From CAIWHR01 sp963773195 (GTDB lineage: Bacteria; Pseudomonadota; Gammaproteobacteria; Burkholderiales; Casimicrobiaceae): a stretch of DNA of 64,000 nt. Shown here piece by piece: positions 1 to 9,304 of this stretch. A model generated the notes under the pieces. That model had not been told where the DNA came from and searched no databases. It saw only the letters and a program-made list of their open reading frames with translations. The translations under genes and the position numbers were made by a program. The stretch is from the NCBI GenBank assembly GCA_963773195.1, contig CAVZAE010000004.1, forward strand, positions 1-64,000, read 5' to 3'. Position 1 is the stretch's first letter. Every line of letters starts with the position of its first letter.

Positions 1-664
1 TCAGCACCGCGGCGCTGGTTCCATCTTTAATCATGACCATGCCCACGCCGGGGGCGTACCAGACATCGCGGACATAGCCCGAACCACGCTGCTCATGTAC
101 GTGGAGCGCATTGGCAAAGGTGCCGGCGGGTGTGGTCACGGTTTCCAGTGCATCCGCTTGGTAGCTACTCATGTAACTCTGTCCGCCCATCATGCTGCCC
201 GTGCCCATCACGCCGGCCTGCCACATTTCCATGTTCTGATAGCCGCCACCGGGTCCGCCCATCATGGTCCCGGGCGTGACCGGATTCTTGAGCAGCCACT
301 CCGGATTGGTGTAGGTCATCATAGAAAACTGGGTACCTGCAGCGTTTGCGCTGGTGCCGCCGAAGTAGCGCATGCCGTCCGGGTCCATCCGGAAAAAGTC
401 AGTGGCGTCCGGGGCGCATGTGACGGCTGCATTGCAGGTGTAGGTTGTATGCATGACCGTAAGACCGGAAACGCCGGCCCATGTCTGCCCGGTGTGCATG
501 ACCGCGGTCGACGTTGCCCATGGTCCGCTGGTGTACATGTAGTCGTACCGGGCACCATCTACCAATGGAAAATACGGTGCCGTGGACATCGACCCGCCCA
601 TCATCTGGGCGTAGCTCGCGCCAGCGACCAGGGTAAGCAACAGAACCGCGGAATTTCTTAGCAT
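1..664 (-). CDS. secreted methionine-rich protein, C-terminus beyond the window
   Basis: Reading leftward from an ATG at 664, with an AGGAG-like ribosome site about eight bases upstream, the frame stays open to the window edge (221 codons). Residues 1-20 (MLRNSAVLLLTLVAGASYAQ) form a clear signal peptide, so the product is exported. The mature part is rich in Met and Gly, with MMGG repeated several times, and has one Cys pair near residues 76 and 82 that could form a disulfide. The last visible part, around VRDVWYAPGVGMVMIKDG, resembles the C-terminal strand of secreted proteins of the TapB/DUF3108 kind, but I cannot name the family. The Met-rich composition and the copper ATPase next door suggest a periplasmic role in copper handling; that is inference. 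Confidence 0.75.
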   Translation of the reverse strand, partial: MLRNSAVLLLTLVAGASYAQMMGGSMSTAPYFPLVDGARYDYMYTSGPWATSTAVMHTGQTWAGVSGLTVMHTTYTCNAAVTCAPDATDFFRMDPDGMRYFGGTSANAAGTQFSMMTYTNPEWLLKNPVTPGTMMGGPGGGYQNMEMWQAGVMGTGSMMGGQSYMSSYQADALETVTTPAGTFANALHVHEQRGSGYVRDVWYAPGVGMVMIKDGTSAAVL

Positions 665-934
665 AACAATGCTCCTAGATGCTCGGAAAGCCGTTGCCGA
701 ACTGCAAATTCGTTGAGGAAGATATTCTTTTCCATTAGACAATATCCTCCGTGTCTCTGCTCAATTCATTGATTTGTCGCAATACCCGCATTCATCGGTG
801 CCTCGAATTGATGGGTAGTTGAATTTCGCGTCAAAAAGGACCTCATTTGGTGATCGGCGGCGTGGCTGCGAAGCGCTACGACGATATGTGTCATGCTGGG
901 CCCCGGGCTGGTGTTCTATAGGCTCAGTTCACGC

Positions 935-3312
935 TCAAACCGACACTTTTCGCAGCCGCAGCGCGTTGCCGATCACCGACACCGAACTCAGACTCATGGC
1001 GGCGCTGGCGATCATCGGACTCAGCAGGATGCCGAAGAACGGATACAGTATTCCCATCGCGACTGGCACGCCGAGAAAGTTGTAGACAAAAGCAAAGAAC
1101 AGGTTCTGCCGGATGTTCTTCATCGTGCTCTGACTCAGCAGCCGCGCTTTGGCGATGCCGCGCAAGTCGCCTTTCACGAGAACTACGCGCGCGCTGTTCA
1201 TCGCCACGTCGGTGCCGGTGCCCATCGCGATGCCGACGTTGGCTGCGGCAAGCGCCGGTGCATCGTTGACGCCATCGCCGGCCATCGCGACGATCGCGGC
1301 CCTGCTTTTGCAGCGCCTGCACTTCCTTGTACTTGTCCTCCGGCATCACTTCGGCCTTGACTTCATCGAGCCCCAGTTGTTTGGCCACTGCCGCGGCCGT
1401 CGTGGCGTTGTCGCCGGTGAGCACGACGATGCGCAGACCGGAGGCGCGCAGCTGGCCGATCGCCTCCAGCGTTGTGGACTTGATCGGATCGGCGACGCTG
1501 ATGAGGCCGGCAAGCCGATTATCGATAGCGACGAACATGACGGTCTGGCCCAGTTCGCGCAGACGCTGCGCTTCGGCTTCGATGGGGGCGGCATCGACGC
1601 CAGCTTCCTGCATCAGTCGAAGATTGCCGAGCAAAGCCGGTTTGCCGTCGATGCTGCCGCGCACACCCTTGCCGGTCACCGACTCGAACTGCTCAACCGC
1701 CGGCAGCGTGGAGTTTTGTGCCTGGCGCGTAATTCACGATGGCTTGCGCCAGAGGATGCTCGCTCATCTTCTCCAGCGCCGCGGCATGCGCGAGTACGTC
1801 GGCGTCGGTGAACCCGGCGGCGGCGACCACTTTTTGCACCTTGGGCGCCCCTTCGGTGAGCGTACCGGTCTTGTCGACCACCAGCGTGTCCACTTTCTCC
1901 ATGAGTTCGAGGGCCTCGGCATCCTTGATCAGCACGCCTTCCCTGGCGCCGCGACCGATCCCGACCATGATGGAAATCGGCGTGGCAAGCCCCAGCGCGC
2001 AGGGACACGCGATGATGAGCACGGATACGGCGACGACCAGCGCATTGGCAAGCGCCGGGTGCCGGACCGATCAGAGGCCCACACCGCGAACGCGATCACC
2101 GCCGCCGCGATGACCGCCGGGCACGAACCAGCCGGACACTTGGTCGGCGAGCTTCTGGATCGGCGCACGCGAACGGCTCGCTTCGTTCACCATGTGCACG
2201 ATCTGCGCGAGCAAAGTCTCCGCACCGACTTTCTCCGCCCGCAACAGGAACGAGCCGAGTTGGTTGACCGTGCCCGCTGTGACCTTGCTTCCCGGATGTT
2301 TCTCGACCGGCATCGGCTCGCCGGTAATCATCGATTCATCGATATTCGACCTGCCCTCGGTGACTTCGCCATCCACGGGCACTTTGGTCCCGGGCTTCAC
2401 GCGCAGAATGTCCCCGACGTGAACGTCGTCGAGATGAACCTCTTCCTCGCCGCCGTCAGCTTTCACGCGTACCGCCGTGTTCGGCGCCAAGGCGAGCAGT
2501 GATTTGATGGCACTGTTGGTTTGCGAGCGCGCGCGCAGTTCCAGCACCTGTCCCATCAGCACCAGCGTGACGATCACCGCCGCCGCCTCGAAGTACAACG
2601 GAACCATGCCGTTCATCTTGAATGCCGGCGGCAACAGCGACGGAAATAGCAGGCCGACCAGGCTGAACAGATAGGCGGCTCCCGTGCCTATCCCGATCAG
2701 GCTGAACATGTTGAGATTCCACGTCTTGAACGATGCCCAGGCGCGCACGAAGAACGGCCAGCCGCCCCACAGCACGACCGGTGTCGCCAGCACGGCTTGC
2801 ATCCAGTTAAAGGCTTCCCCACTCACCAAGTGATGCAGGTTGAGCCCCGGAACAAACTCGCTCATGGTGATCACGAGCAGCGGCAGCGCGAGCGCCACGC
2901 TGACCCAGAAGCGCCGCGTCATGTCCTGCAGTTCGGAGTTGTCTTCAGCGGCGGTCGCCAATAGCGGCTCCAGCGCCATGCCGCACTTCGGGCAGTTTCC
3001 CGGGCCCACCTGGCGAATTTCCGGATGCATCGGGCAGGTGTAGATAGTGCCTGGCGCCACCGCGGCCGCGGTGACAGGCATGTCACGGACGGTACCCGAC
3101 GAATCCCCCGCAGGCGGGTCGCGTTGAGGCGTGTGCTCCGCGGGCGCCGTAATCCCGGCGGGAGGCCGTGCGCCAACGTATGCGGACGGGTTAGCGTCGA
3201 ATTTCTTCTTGCAGCCGGCAGAGCAGAAGTAGGAAGTACTGCCCTCGAAGACGCTGCTGCCCGCAGCGGTTCGCTCGTCGACCTGCATGCCACATACCGG
3301 ATCAGTTGCCAT
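935..3312 (-). CDS. copA: copper-translocating P1B-type ATPase, interrupted by about four frameshifts
   Basis: The product would pump Cu(+) out of the cytoplasm using ATP. Read through the frameshifts it has an N-terminal YHS/TRASH domain (TDPVCGMQV, then CSAGCKKKF), a heavy-metal-binding domain (CPMHPEI ... CPKCGMALEP), membrane helices, the actuator motif TGEP, the transport motif CPCALGLATP, the phosphorylation motif DKTGTLTEG, a nucleotide-binding domain with SEHPLAQA, and the hinge GDGVNDAPALAAANVG. The CPC motif marks a copper-type pump. Start 3312 is chosen because GAGG lies seven bases upstream and it begins directly at the YHS domain. Frame breaks fall near 2112, 2060, 1700 and 1302. 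All motifs survive, so sequencing error is at least as likely as decay. As sequenced no full-length protein would be made. Confidence 0.85.
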
Positions 3313-3580
3313 GGCCTTACCTCGATTCATCCATTTGAACTGCCAAGCGCGCGGCGCTCGAGCCAGAGGGGCCCCTGGCAGATGGATATGCCCGCGCCCC
3401 AACCTGCCTGGTATGCACCTCGTCACATCGAACAAGCATTAGTCAAGTCATCGCCAGTCACCGGACAAGACTCAGCCACGGCGCCGATGCAATGCTTCCA
3501 CCGCGGTAAGGCGCGGGGCCACTCGAAACACGCCGTTACTCCCTGGGGTGCTCGTTACAGCGGTGCGCCATTTCCGCTTG

Positions 3581-4063
3581 CTACTTCTTTGGCGCGGCGT
3601 CCAATGCCTTTGACCCGGCCATCATCCCCTGCTGGTCCATCATCGTTTGCATCATCATCTGCATCATATCCATGCGCTTCTGCATCATCGGAATCTGCGC
3701 GTTGGCGTCGGCAGGCATGCCCTTCTGCCCCATCATCCCTCCGCCCGCGCTCCCCATCATCCCGCCACCTTGCATCATCTGATTCATCATGCTCATGCCT
3801 GCCTGCATCTCTTGCCGTTGCTCGTCCATCACCTTCTGGCGTTCCTCGGGTGTGGTGGCGCTCGTCATTTTCTCGTGCAGCGCCTTCATCTTCTGCATGT
3901 GTTCGTCCATCTGACCCATCTGACCACCCATATTCATCGACGACCCAGATTGCATGGCGGTGGCGTTGGGTTTCGACGCCGGTGCTTTCGCGTCCTGTGC
4001 GAAGGGCATGCCAGCGGCAAGCAGTGCCACGGTGCCAACAGCCATTGCGAGCGATTTCTTCAT
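3581..4063 (-). CDS. periplasmic methionine-rich protein
   Basis: This 160-residue protein has a signal peptide (MKKSLAMAVGTVALLAAG...), cleaved probably after FAQ. A hydrophilic segment follows that is extremely rich in Met: repeated MMQ, MMN and GGGMMG clusters, about one residue in five. Such Met clusters bind Cu(I) in periplasmic copper proteins, so a copper buffer or chaperone role is likely by composition, but there is no named domain. The start at 4063 is chosen over an in-frame ATG at 4075 because GGAG lies eight bases before 4063 and overlaps the upstream ATG. It is transcribed in the same direction as, and upstream of, the copper ATPase. There are no Cys residues in the mature part. 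Confidence 0.8.
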   Translation of the reverse strand: MKKSLAMAVGTVALLAAGMPFAQDAKAPASKPNATAMQSGSSMNMGGQMGQMDEHMQKMKALHEKMTSATTPEERQKVMDEQRQEMQAGMSMMNQMMQGGGMMGSAGGGMMGQKGMPADANAQIPMMQKRMDMMQMMMQTMMDQQGMMAGSKALDAAPKK

Positions 4064-4198
4064 GTGAATCTCCAAGGGAAACGGTTTAAACGAATGGGCA
4101 ACGTACGCTGGGCGTGCGAACCCTAGTGGAAGCGACGCCCAAGGAAATCTGGGCGTGCGCCAGCGAGCGTCAGAAGCGCGCTCAGCCGCTATGGCGGC

Positions 4199-4594
4199 TT
4201 ACAACGTGAGGCGGACGATGCGGAGGGAGAACGGCACACCCGGTGATGGATGCGCTGTCCGCGCCAAGCGGAGAACGGGCGCGGAAATCGGCAGGAAGCC
4301 GAGGTTGTGGTGTGTTGTTGCGACTACTAGCGGCTGCCCCGCGGGCTGCTCCTGGACCACCTGAAGCACACTAAGCAAAGGAACGTCATTGCTGCAGAAC
4401 TCGTCACAGTCAGCCGCCATGCCGTGATCCACGGCGTCATCAACTGCGTGGGCTGCCACGGCTGGTTGGTGCGGTACCGCCGTTACGCCATCCCAACTGC
4501 ATGCATTCGCGATACCTACGAAGAGCGCAAACATCCACAACCCCAAAACGGTGGAGGTAAGGAATTTGCGATGACGATGTAGCAGACGAGGCAT
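4199..4594 (-). CDS. small membrane-anchored or secreted protein of unknown function
   Basis: This 131-residue product has basic residues at its N-terminus (MPRLLHRHRK), then a hydrophobic segment at about 11-31 that could be a signal peptide or a membrane anchor. After it come a Cys (NACSWDG), a stretch rich in Ala, Val, His and Asp, and a second Cys pair (ADCDEFCSND). The layout resembles short DUF2946-like proteins seen in metal resistance clusters, but the match is from memory of layout, not from a defining motif. It lies between a Met-rich periplasmic protein and a small membrane protein on the same strand, which supports an envelope copper role. The ribosome site is weak (GAAGAAA). Confidence 0.6.
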   Translation of the reverse strand: MPRLLHRHRKFLTSTVLGLWMFALFVGIANACSWDGVTAVPHQPAVAAHAVDDAVDHGMAADCDEFCSNDVPLLSVLQVVQEQPAGQPLVVATTHHNLGFLPISAPVLRLARTAHPSPGVPFSLRIVRLTL

Positions 4595-4686
4595 GATTTC
4601 TTCGATATTACCGGGTCAACCAATTACCAGCTGACTAGGGTGATCTAGCGCCGAACAAGAACGATTCTCGCCTGCCGATGTCGCGG

Positions 4687-4890
4687 TCACTTGCTCTTTC
4701 GCTGCATGAGCAATACCACGACGCCGACAACCACGACGACAAGCAAGACCGGCCCCCATACCCCGCCGTATCCACCCATCCAGCCCATGTCCCACCCGCC
4801 ACCATTCATCATGTTTCCGTTCTGTGCCAATGCGACACCAGTGGCCAGCAGAGGCACCGTACCAACAGCCATAGCAAGCAAGGTCTTCAT
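4687..4890 (-). CDS. small secreted or membrane protein with one C-terminal helix
   Basis: This is a 67-residue protein whose start at 4890 is fixed by GGAG eight bases upstream; the longer open frame to 5091 is not needed. The first 23 residues (MKTLLAMAVGTVPLLATGVA...) look like a signal sequence and closely resemble that of the Met-rich protein at 3581-4063, suggesting that the two signals share an origin. A Gly/Trp/Met-rich linker follows (NMMNGGGWDMGWMGGYGG), then a strongly hydrophobic Val-rich helix (about 43-61) and a basic tail. It probably sits in the inner membrane. Function is unknown; the neighbours suggest metal stress. Confidence 0.65.
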   Translation of the reverse strand: MKTLLAMAVGTVPLLATGVALAQNGNMMNGGGWDMGWMGGYGGVWGPVLLVVVVVGVVVLLMQRKSK

Positions 4891-5267
4891 GAATTTCTCC
4901 AAAGCGAAACGATGAAACCAGCGGACCACTTCGGCAAACGACGCATCATTGTTGTAATGCCGCCTGGCCAATCCGCACAACGCGAGCCTAACTCCACAGG
5001 CTCCTTTGCCCGGTGCAGCTGCCTTTCGAGCAGAACAAAGCCCTTTCGGAATCCGCACCGATCTGCGGAATCTAGGCCCACATGCTTCCAACGTCTGTGC
5101 GGCACCGCACGCTGCTATGCTTAACGGTAGGCTTCATATTGGCAAAGGCGCCAACACCACGCAGAGGTTCAGCCCCGGCGTTACATCGACGAATAGCATG
5201 ACGGTGACGAGAATGGCGTCGAGGGTTGTCGTTGGGGCAGCCCAGAGGATCACCACCTACCGAATGA
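4891..5267. other. intergenic stretch without a recognisable gene
   Basis: These 377 bases hold the upstream region of the leftward small membrane protein gene and the upstream region of the rightward zinc-binding protein gene. Open frames in it have no ribosome site and no recognisable product. I see an imperfect inverted repeat around 5051-5075 (TCCGCA/TGCGGA) but no T-run, and no convincing promoter. Confidence 0.4.
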
Positions 5268-5453
5268 ATGTCGACTTACGAACAGCGAGACGACGCCGTG
5301 TTTAAGGTCGAACCCAAGCCCGACTTCAAGTTCACACCAGTCAAGGGCTCGTTCAACAAATCAAAATGCAGTGTGTGCGGTAAAAATGTGTTTGATCGCT
5401 ACGTCCGGATCAAGGATGGGCAGCCGGTCTGCATCCCGTGCTCCCGCTATTGA
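5268..5453 (+). CDS. small zinc-finger protein (CxxC-CxxC), FmdE/DksA-like
   Basis: This 61-residue protein has a C-terminal zinc ribbon, CSVCGKNVFDRYVRIKDG followed by CIPCSRY, so four Cys in two CxxC pairs about 20 residues apart. The arrangement is like the zinc finger at the C-terminus of FmdE-type and TraR/DksA-type proteins. The N-terminal half is charged, with no signal peptide, so it should be cytoplasmic. It stands alone on the plus strand inside the copper cluster. Metal sensing or sequestration is possible but unproven. The start lacks a strong ribosome site: CAGAGG lies about 18 bases upstream. Confidence 0.65.
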   Translation: MSTYEQRDDAVFKVEPKPDFKFTPVKGSFNKSKCSVCGKNVFDRYVRIKDGQPVCIPCSRY

Positions 5454-5544
5454 TCGCGATGGATTCGGTAACCACCGGCTGCTGTCAGGCGATCCATGAG
5501 GCAGGCATCCGGCGCGCGGCGCCGGATGCCCCGCCCTCCCTCAA

Positions 5545-6042
5545 TCAGCTGGCTCGCCGACCGAATCCCATCCCGCGGTGGCCCATCATCCCGACGTTTT
5601 GATCGGCGATGACCTTCTGTTCCGGAGTCAGCACGGCATAGAGCGCCCCGAACGCGTTGGTCATCGTCGCCATCCCTGCGGCACGCTGCTGCATCGCCGT
5701 CGTGCGCTGCGCCATGCGTTCCGGCGCCGTACCTGTGTCCTGCTGCATCTGGGCGCGCATCGCCTGCATGCTTGCCGCCTGCGCCTTCGCCTGGGTCGCG
5801 AAGGCTTGCCACGCGGCTTCCTGCGACGTGTTGATCTTCAACTGCGCCTTCAGATCGCTCAAGTGAGAGTCAGCCATTGCCGCAGGATCGACCCCGGCCA
5901 TCGGGCCGTGGCCGGGTCCCATGCCCATGCCCGGGCCAAAACCTTGGCCCATCCCACCGTACGGTTGGGCGTAGGTGGCGGCGGCAACTGCCAACGCGAC
6001 ACCGGCGACGAGGCCGGTGATAAGGGTGTGAGTTCTTGTCAT
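5545..6042 (-). CDS. Spy/CpxP family periplasmic chaperone-like protein
   Basis: This 165-residue exported protein has a signal peptide (residues 1-25, ending TYAQ), a Gly/Met/Pro-rich linker, then an alpha-helical region with the family's LTxxQ motif in the form LTPEQKVIADQ near the end. Spy/CpxP proteins are periplasmic chaperones or stress adaptors induced by envelope damage and metals. The mature protein carries repeated Met-Gly and His (GHRGMG), as is common in copper-linked members. GGAG lies nine bases before the ATG. It is divergent from the response regulator gene at 6259, which suggests that the two-component system controls this gene from the shared 216-base region. Confidence 0.8.
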   Translation of the reverse strand: MTRTHTLITGLVAGVALAVAAATYAQPYGGMGQGFGPGMGMGPGHGPMAGVDPAAMADSHLSDLKAQLKINTSQEAAWQAFATQAKAQAASMQAMRAQMQQDTGTAPERMAQRTTAMQQRAAGMATMTNAFGALYAVLTPEQKVIADQNVGMMGHRGMGFGRRAS

Positions 6043-6258
6043 GATGAGTCTCCAATGTGCGGTGAGAGGTCTGTTCCAAGGACATCCAGCACGTCTACTG
6101 GATTGGCCTTTGCTACGGTTATGATTTCAGCACCCCCGTGTAAGCGCAGCATGTCAAGAGCAGACCTTTTGGTAGCGCACTGCAACGAACCCGCTGAATG
6201 ACACACTGCGTTACTTTTCTCTTGCCTGGTTTGCCCGCAACCATCCGAGAATTGCGCC

Positions 6259-6981
6259 ATGGACGCGCCCGACCACATTCTGATCGTCGATGACGACGCC
6301 GAAATCCGCAGCCTGCTGAGCCAGTATCTGGTGAAGAACGGCCTGCGCGTCACGGCCGTCGCTGACGGCCGTGGCATGTGGCAAGCACTCGATGCCGGAC
6401 GGATCGACCTGATCGTGCTCGACCTGATGCTCCCCGGCGACGATGGTCTGACCCTGTGCCGCAATCTGCGCGCAAAGTCCGACACGCCGGTCATCATGCT
6501 CACGGCGCGCGGCGAGGAGACCGACCGGATCGTCGGGTTGGAGATGGGCGCCGACGACTATCTGGCCAAGCCGTTCAGCGCTCGCGAGCTGCTGGCGCGC
6601 ATCAAGGCGATCCTGCGCCGGGCGCGAAGCCTGCCGGAGAACCTTCAACCGGACAGCGCCAGGCACATCCGCTTCGCCGACTGGGTGCTCGATACCGCGC
6701 AGCGACAGCTCATTTCCGCAACAAACGTCGTGACGCCGTTGAGCGGCGCCGAGTATCGATTGCTGCGCATTTTCCTGAATCACCCGAATCGCGTGCTCAA
6801 TCGCGACCAATTGGTGGACCTCACGCAGGGTAAGGAGGCGGACCCACTCGACCGTAGCATCGACGTTCAGGTGAGCCGCCTGAGACATCGACTCGGCGAC
6901 GATCCGCGCGAGCCGCGGCTGATCAAGACGGTGCGCGGCGAAGGCTACGTACTTGCCGTGACCGTGACGGAAGCGACGTGA
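6259..6981 (+). CDS. OmpR-family response regulator
   Basis: This 240-residue regulator has an N-terminal receiver domain (ILIVDDD, phosphoacceptor Asp55 in IVLDLMLPG, Thr in LTARG, Lys in AKPF) and a C-terminal winged-helix DNA-binding domain (about 140-235, with RSIDVQVSRLRHRLGDD and TVRGEGY). It is the partner of the sensor kinase whose ATG overlaps its stop codon (TGATG at 6979-6983), so the pair is co-transcribed and translationally coupled. Lying next to the Spy-like gene and the copper genes, it probably activates them in response to copper or envelope stress. I cannot tell CopR/CusR from other OmpR-type regulators by sequence alone. Confidence 0.9.
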   Translation: MDAPDHILIVDDDAEIRSLLSQYLVKNGLRVTAVADGRGMWQALDAGRIDLIVLDLMLPGDDGLTLCRNLRAKSDTPVIMLTARGEETDRIVGLEMGADDYLAKPFSARELLARIKAILRRARSLPENLQPDSARHIRFADWVLDTAQRQLISATNVVTPLSGAEYRLLRIFLNHPNRVLNRDQLVDLTQGKEADPLDRSIDVQVSRLRHRLGDDPREPRLIKTVRGEGYVLAVTVTEAT

Positions 6982-8428
6982 TGAGTCTGCTCCCGCGGTC
7001 GCTGTTTGGCCGGCTGATGCTCGTGCTGGCGAGCGGGCTCATCGTCGCGCAGTTGGTGAGCGCGGCCATCAACCTGGTGGAGCGCGATTCCGTGCTCGTC
7101 CGCGCGAGCGGCATGCAACCGGCGCAACGGATCGCCGACATCGTCACGTTGCTGGATTCGCTGAGCCCGGTCGAGCGAGAGCGGATCGTCGGCATTCTGA
7201 ACGTGCCACCGCTGGTAGTCTCGCTGGATCGCACGCCCTCCTCCGAGGACTCGATGGCGACGGGCGGGGCTCGCGCTGCGATGTTTTCCTCTGTACTGCG
7301 CACCGCGCTGGGTGACGACCGGCCGATTCGAGTGGCCATGAGCGGTACCCCCCCGGCATGGACGCCCGGCGCTGGACGAGGGCGCGGCCAAGGCCCCATG
7401 GGCGCCGGACCGATGGGCGGACCGGGCATGCACCGCTTTCCTCCGGACGGGATTTCGTTCCTGATCCAGGTCCGTCTGCAGGACGGAACGTGGGCGACCT
7501 TCGACACCCAAGTCACTCAAGAATCGGCCTCTCTGCCCTGGCGGGTGTTGCTGACCCTCGCGACCCTGCTCGCTGCGGTGCTGCTCCTGTCCTACATCGC
7601 GGTTCGTTGGGTCACGCGTCCGCTGCAATTGCTCGCCACGGCCGCCGACGAACTCGGGCGCGACATCAACCGCCCGCCGTTGCCGGAAGGCGGCCCAGCC
7701 GAGGTCCGTCGCGCCGCCCACGCCTTCAACACGATGCAGACTCGCCTCGTCCACTTCATCGACGAGCGAACGCGCCTTCTCACGGCCATGTCCCACGACC
7801 TCAAGACGCCACTGACACGCATGCGACTGCGCGCCGAATTGCTGGAGGATGCGAGCCTGCGCCAGAAATTTGAGGCCGATCTGCTGGAGATGGAAGCAAT
7901 GGTGACGCAGACGCTGGAATTCATGCGCGGCCTCTCCAACCGCGAGCCAACGCAACTCATCGACATCATGGGATTGCTGGAGAGCCTGCAGGCCGACAAC
8001 GAAGCGATGGGGCGAACCGTCACCATCGATGGTCGCGTCGCCACACCACTGAAGGGCGAACCCCAACTACTCAAGCGCTGCATCGCGAACTCTGATCGAC
8101 AACGCGGTCCTGTACGGCAAATGCGCGGAGATTCGCGGTCGAGGAAGGGGCGGACATGTTGACCATTCGAGTACGCGACCACGGTCCGGGAATACCGGAG
8201 AGTGAGATTAACAAGGTCTTCGAACCGTTCTACCGCCTCGAAGGCTCACGCAGCCGCGATACCGGCGGAACGGGACTCGGTCTCAGTATTGCGCGAAATA
8301 TTGCGCAGGCGCATGGAGGGGACGTTCGCCTGCGCAATCATGAGGGCGGTGGCTTGGAGGCGATCCTGACCCTGCCGTGGAATCGGGAGCTAGGCACGCC
8401 CACCGAGATGGCGGCAGCGGGTCCGTAG
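6981..8428 (+). CDS. membrane sensor histidine kinase, two frameshifts near the ATPase domain
   Basis: The N-terminus has one membrane helix (about 10-30), a periplasmic region with a Met/Pro/Gly-rich part (GRGQGPMGAGPMGGPGMHR), a second helix (about 185-205), a HAMP linker (VTRPLQLL), the dimerisation/phosphoacceptor motif MSHDLKTPLTRMRLR (His at about 272), and an ATPase domain with DHGPGIPE and GTGLGLSIA. The frame breaks near 8091, where an extra base spoils the N-box (expected NLIDNAV), and again near 8131; both sides align well once corrected. The Met-rich periplasmic loop fits a metal sensor. It is coupled to the response regulator by a one-base overlap. As sequenced, the first reading frame would stop at 8162 without a complete ATPase domain. 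Confidence 0.85.
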
Positions 8429-8469
8429 CTCCGCAATGAGATTCGCATGAAGTTCATCAAGGACAAGGT

Positions 8470-8958
8470 ATGCGCATGGACAAGTTCAGCTTCTTCGCAC
8501 TGGCGGGATTGGCGGCTTGTGCCTTCACGCTGTCGGCTGGCGCTCAGGATCATCAGCACATGATGACCGAATCGGCTGCCGCCCAAGCTCATGCCCGACT
8601 ATTGGTCACGTTTCCGGAACCGATGCGCATCCACACGATCACCAGCATGCGCGACCATCTGCTGGCACTGCAGGAAATCGACATTGCTCTTTCCCAAAAC
8701 GCGTTCGACGAGGCTGCGACCATCGCCGAGCAACGTCTTGGCATGAGTTCGCTCGAACTCCATGGCGCCGCGCACATTGCTCCCTTCATGCCGCAAGGTA
8801 TGCAGGACATCGGTACGCAAATGCATCGGGCGGCCAGCCGCTTCGCCATCGACGCGCAGACGGCCAGCGTGAGCAACGATGTCCGGCAAGCGCTGGCGTC
8901 GCTCGGCACCGTCATGCAGCAATGCGTGGCCTGCCACGCGGCCTACCGACTACATTGA
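8470..8958 (+). CDS. periplasmic c'-like cytochrome
   Basis: This 162-residue protein begins with a signal peptide ending SAGA, followed by a His/Met-rich start of the mature protein (QDHQHMM). It is helical and has a single heme attachment motif CVACH close to the C-terminus (CVACHAAYRLH). A C-terminal CxxCH on a four-helix protein is the hallmark of the cytochrome c' type. Such proteins bind gases or act in redox stress. AAGGA lies six bases before the ATG. It follows the sensor kinase by 41 bases on the same strand and may belong to the same transcript. Its link with copper resistance is by position only. Confidence 0.75.
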   Translation: MRMDKFSFFALAGLAACAFTLSAGAQDHQHMMTESAAAQAHARLLVTFPEPMRIHTITSMRDHLLALQEIDIALSQNAFDEAATIAEQRLGMSSLELHGAAHIAPFMPQGMQDIGTQMHRAASRFAIDAQTASVSNDVRQALASLGTVMQQCVACHAAYRLH

Positions 8959-9269
8959 TACACCGCTGCAAACTGGGTTGCGGGCAACCACCCCTGAACG
9001 TCTGCTTCGCGTCTATTTAGGTGGTGAAGCCGACAGACCGGAGTTGGCCGACTGCCGCCGGTGTCTCTGGACCCTTGAATGGCGGCTTTGATTTTAGGGC
9101 GCAAGTAGCCGCCCGTATATGGCCGAAGGACAACATGCGTCCGCTGCTGATGCAGATCAACGCTGAGGCTGTTTGTTTGGTGGGAAGGCAGTTCCAGCTT
9201 GTCAAGACGAAAAGCCCCGGATAAGGCGGGCTTGTCGTCTTGCACGATCCATTTCGTCGCGGCCGACCC

Positions 9270-9298
9270 TTGAAGTGGCACACCTGCAGTGCAATACT
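9270..9298 (+). promoter_or_regulatory. candidate sigma-70 promoter for the structured RNA
   Basis: TTGAAG at 9270-9275 and AATACT at 9293-9298 are separated by 17 bases, a four-of-six match to each consensus hexamer. Transcription would start near 9305, just before the first of the stem-loops. Support is weak on its own. Confidence 0.3.
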
Positions 9299-9304
9299 CA
9301 AGCC

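Noticed and set aside
95..661. Plus-strand frame of 188 codons at the left edge
   Set aside because: The minus strand codes a signal-peptide protein with a ribosome site over the same stretch; the plus frame is its shadow.
9203..9242. Possible bidirectional terminator (AAGCCC/GGGCTT stem)
   Set aside because: The T-runs are poor in both directions; kept only as part of the structured region.
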